Of a stretch of 7,103 nucleotides of DNA, positions 6,677-7,103 are shown one piece after another (within the stretch, counting starts at the first letter, position 1; each line of letters opens with the position of its first letter). Location of the stretch: the NCBI GenBank assembly GCA_937996825.1, contig CALKUJ010000361.1, positions 1-7,103 of the forward strand. The letters run 5' to 3'. The DNA comes from an uncultured Polynucleobacter sp. (GTDB taxonomy: Bacteria > Pseudomonadota > Gammaproteobacteria > Burkholderiales > Burkholderiaceae). The translations under genes were made by a program, and so were the position numbers. Below the pieces are notes generated by a model that saw nothing but the letters and a program-made list of their open reading frames with translations, had not been told where the DNA came from and did not search any database.

Positions 6677-7103
6677 ATGTCTGAAAAGAAGAACCCAATT
6701 CCTTCTAAATTCGAGACCCTAGAGGTCTCGAATTTTTTGCGTCAAATCATTGATGCCGATCTTGCCAAAGGCAAGCACTCTAAGCGCCTAGATACCTCTG
6801 GGAAACCCCTTCCAAGTGTTATCACACGGTTTCCGCCTGAACCCAATGGTTATCTTCACATTGGTCATGCCAAGAGTATTTGCTTGAACTTTGGCCTTGC
6901 CAGAGATTACGCACACGCTTTACATGGCGCCCGTTGCAATATGCGCTTTGATGACACCAACCCCAGCAAAGAAGAGACTGAATACGTTGATAGCATCATT
7001 GATGCAGTCCGTTGGTTAGGCTTTGACTGGATCCACGATGGCGTGGAGCATCAACACTATGCCAGCGACTATTTTGATCAGTTGTACGAATTTGCAGAAA
7101 AAT
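6677..7103 (+). CDS. glnS: Glutaminyl-tRNA synthetase, N-terminal part (3' end outside window)
   Basis: Class I synthetase that charges tRNA-Gln in the cytoplasm. The frame is open from ATG 6677 to the window edge, giving 142 complete codons of a protein normally about 550-590 residues. The core signature RFPPEPNGYLHIGHAKSICL is at residues 51-70, including HIGH at 61-64, followed by RFDDTNPSKEE (90-100) and YASDYFDQLYEFA near the end. The PPEPNG form and HAKSICLNFG separate it from GltX (GluRS). Conserved similarity begins at NFLRQIIDADLAKGKH (19-34), so the first 18 residues are a variable extension and the start is less certain than the gene. In-frame alternatives are GTG 6671, and TTG 6737 if the overlapping hairpin is untranslated. 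No clear Shine-Dalgarno precedes ATG 6677. The KMSKS motif and the anticodon-binding barrels lie beyond the edge. Confidence 0.95.
   Translation, partial: MSEKKNPIPSKFETLEVSNFLRQIIDADLAKGKHSKRLDTSGKPLPSVITRFPPEPNGYLHIGHAKSICLNFGLARDYAHALHGARCNMRFDDTNPSKEETEYVDSIIDAVRWLGFDWIHDGVEHQHYASDYFDQLYEFAEK
6707..6738 (+). terminator. Rho-independent terminator-like hairpin inside the 5' end of glnS
   Basis: AAATTCGAGACC (6707-6718) and GGTCTCGAATTT (6724-6735) are perfect 12-base complementary arms with the 5-base loop CTAGA. The strand continues as a run of six T (6733-6738). GC-containing stem, tight loop, A-tract before and T-tract after are the full form of an intrinsic terminator on the + strand. 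It is placed to end tctBA transcription 46-77 bases after the tctA stop. It lies, however, within codons 11-21 of glnS as read from ATG 6677. It may therefore be a terminator hidden in a variable coding extension, or an attenuator whose folding is blocked when ribosomes translate the start of glnS. Confidence 0.75.

Overview
The window looks like ordinary chromosomal DNA from a betaproteobacterium. The AlaRS, GalU and GlnRS sequences read as Burkholderiales-type, and the base composition looks only moderate in GC by eye. That combination suggests a Polynucleobacter-like freshwater member of the Burkholderiaceae. This placement is inferred from protein character and gene order; no search was run.

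Layout. On the + strand, the window opens inside valS (valyl-tRNA synthetase, C-terminal 271 residues). It is followed after one base by galU (UDP-glucose pyrophosphorylase). This pair converges, across a 7-base gap, on a minus-strand pair: alaS (alanyl-tRNA synthetase, complete) and a small TusA/SirA-family sulfur-carrier gene that overlaps the alaS stop codon as ATGA. A 128-base divergent intergenic region then separates alaS from a + strand transporter pair, tctB-tctA. These encode the small and large membrane subunits of a tripartite tricarboxylate transporter. No gene for the periplasmic binding protein (TctC/Bug) lies beside them. Fifteen bases after tctA, glnS (glutaminyl-tRNA synthetase) begins and runs off the right edge, with 142 codons present.

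How the genes work together. Three aminoacyl-tRNA synthetases and a TusA-type sulfur carrier make this mainly a translation and tRNA neighbourhood. galU supplies UDP-glucose for envelope polysaccharides. TctAB should import a carboxylate using an ion gradient, together with a binding protein encoded elsewhere.

Most notable points. A 12-bp perfect hairpin followed by six T residues, with the form of a Rho-independent terminator, lies inside the first codons of glnS rather than between tctA and glnS. The divergent region holds a 7-3-7 inverted repeat that could be an operator. The transporter pair lacks a linked binding protein. I see no CRISPR array, RNA gene, insertion sequence, or convincing new multi-gene system. 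Apart from the divergent spacer the window is almost entirely coding, with no gene-free stretch over 300 bases.
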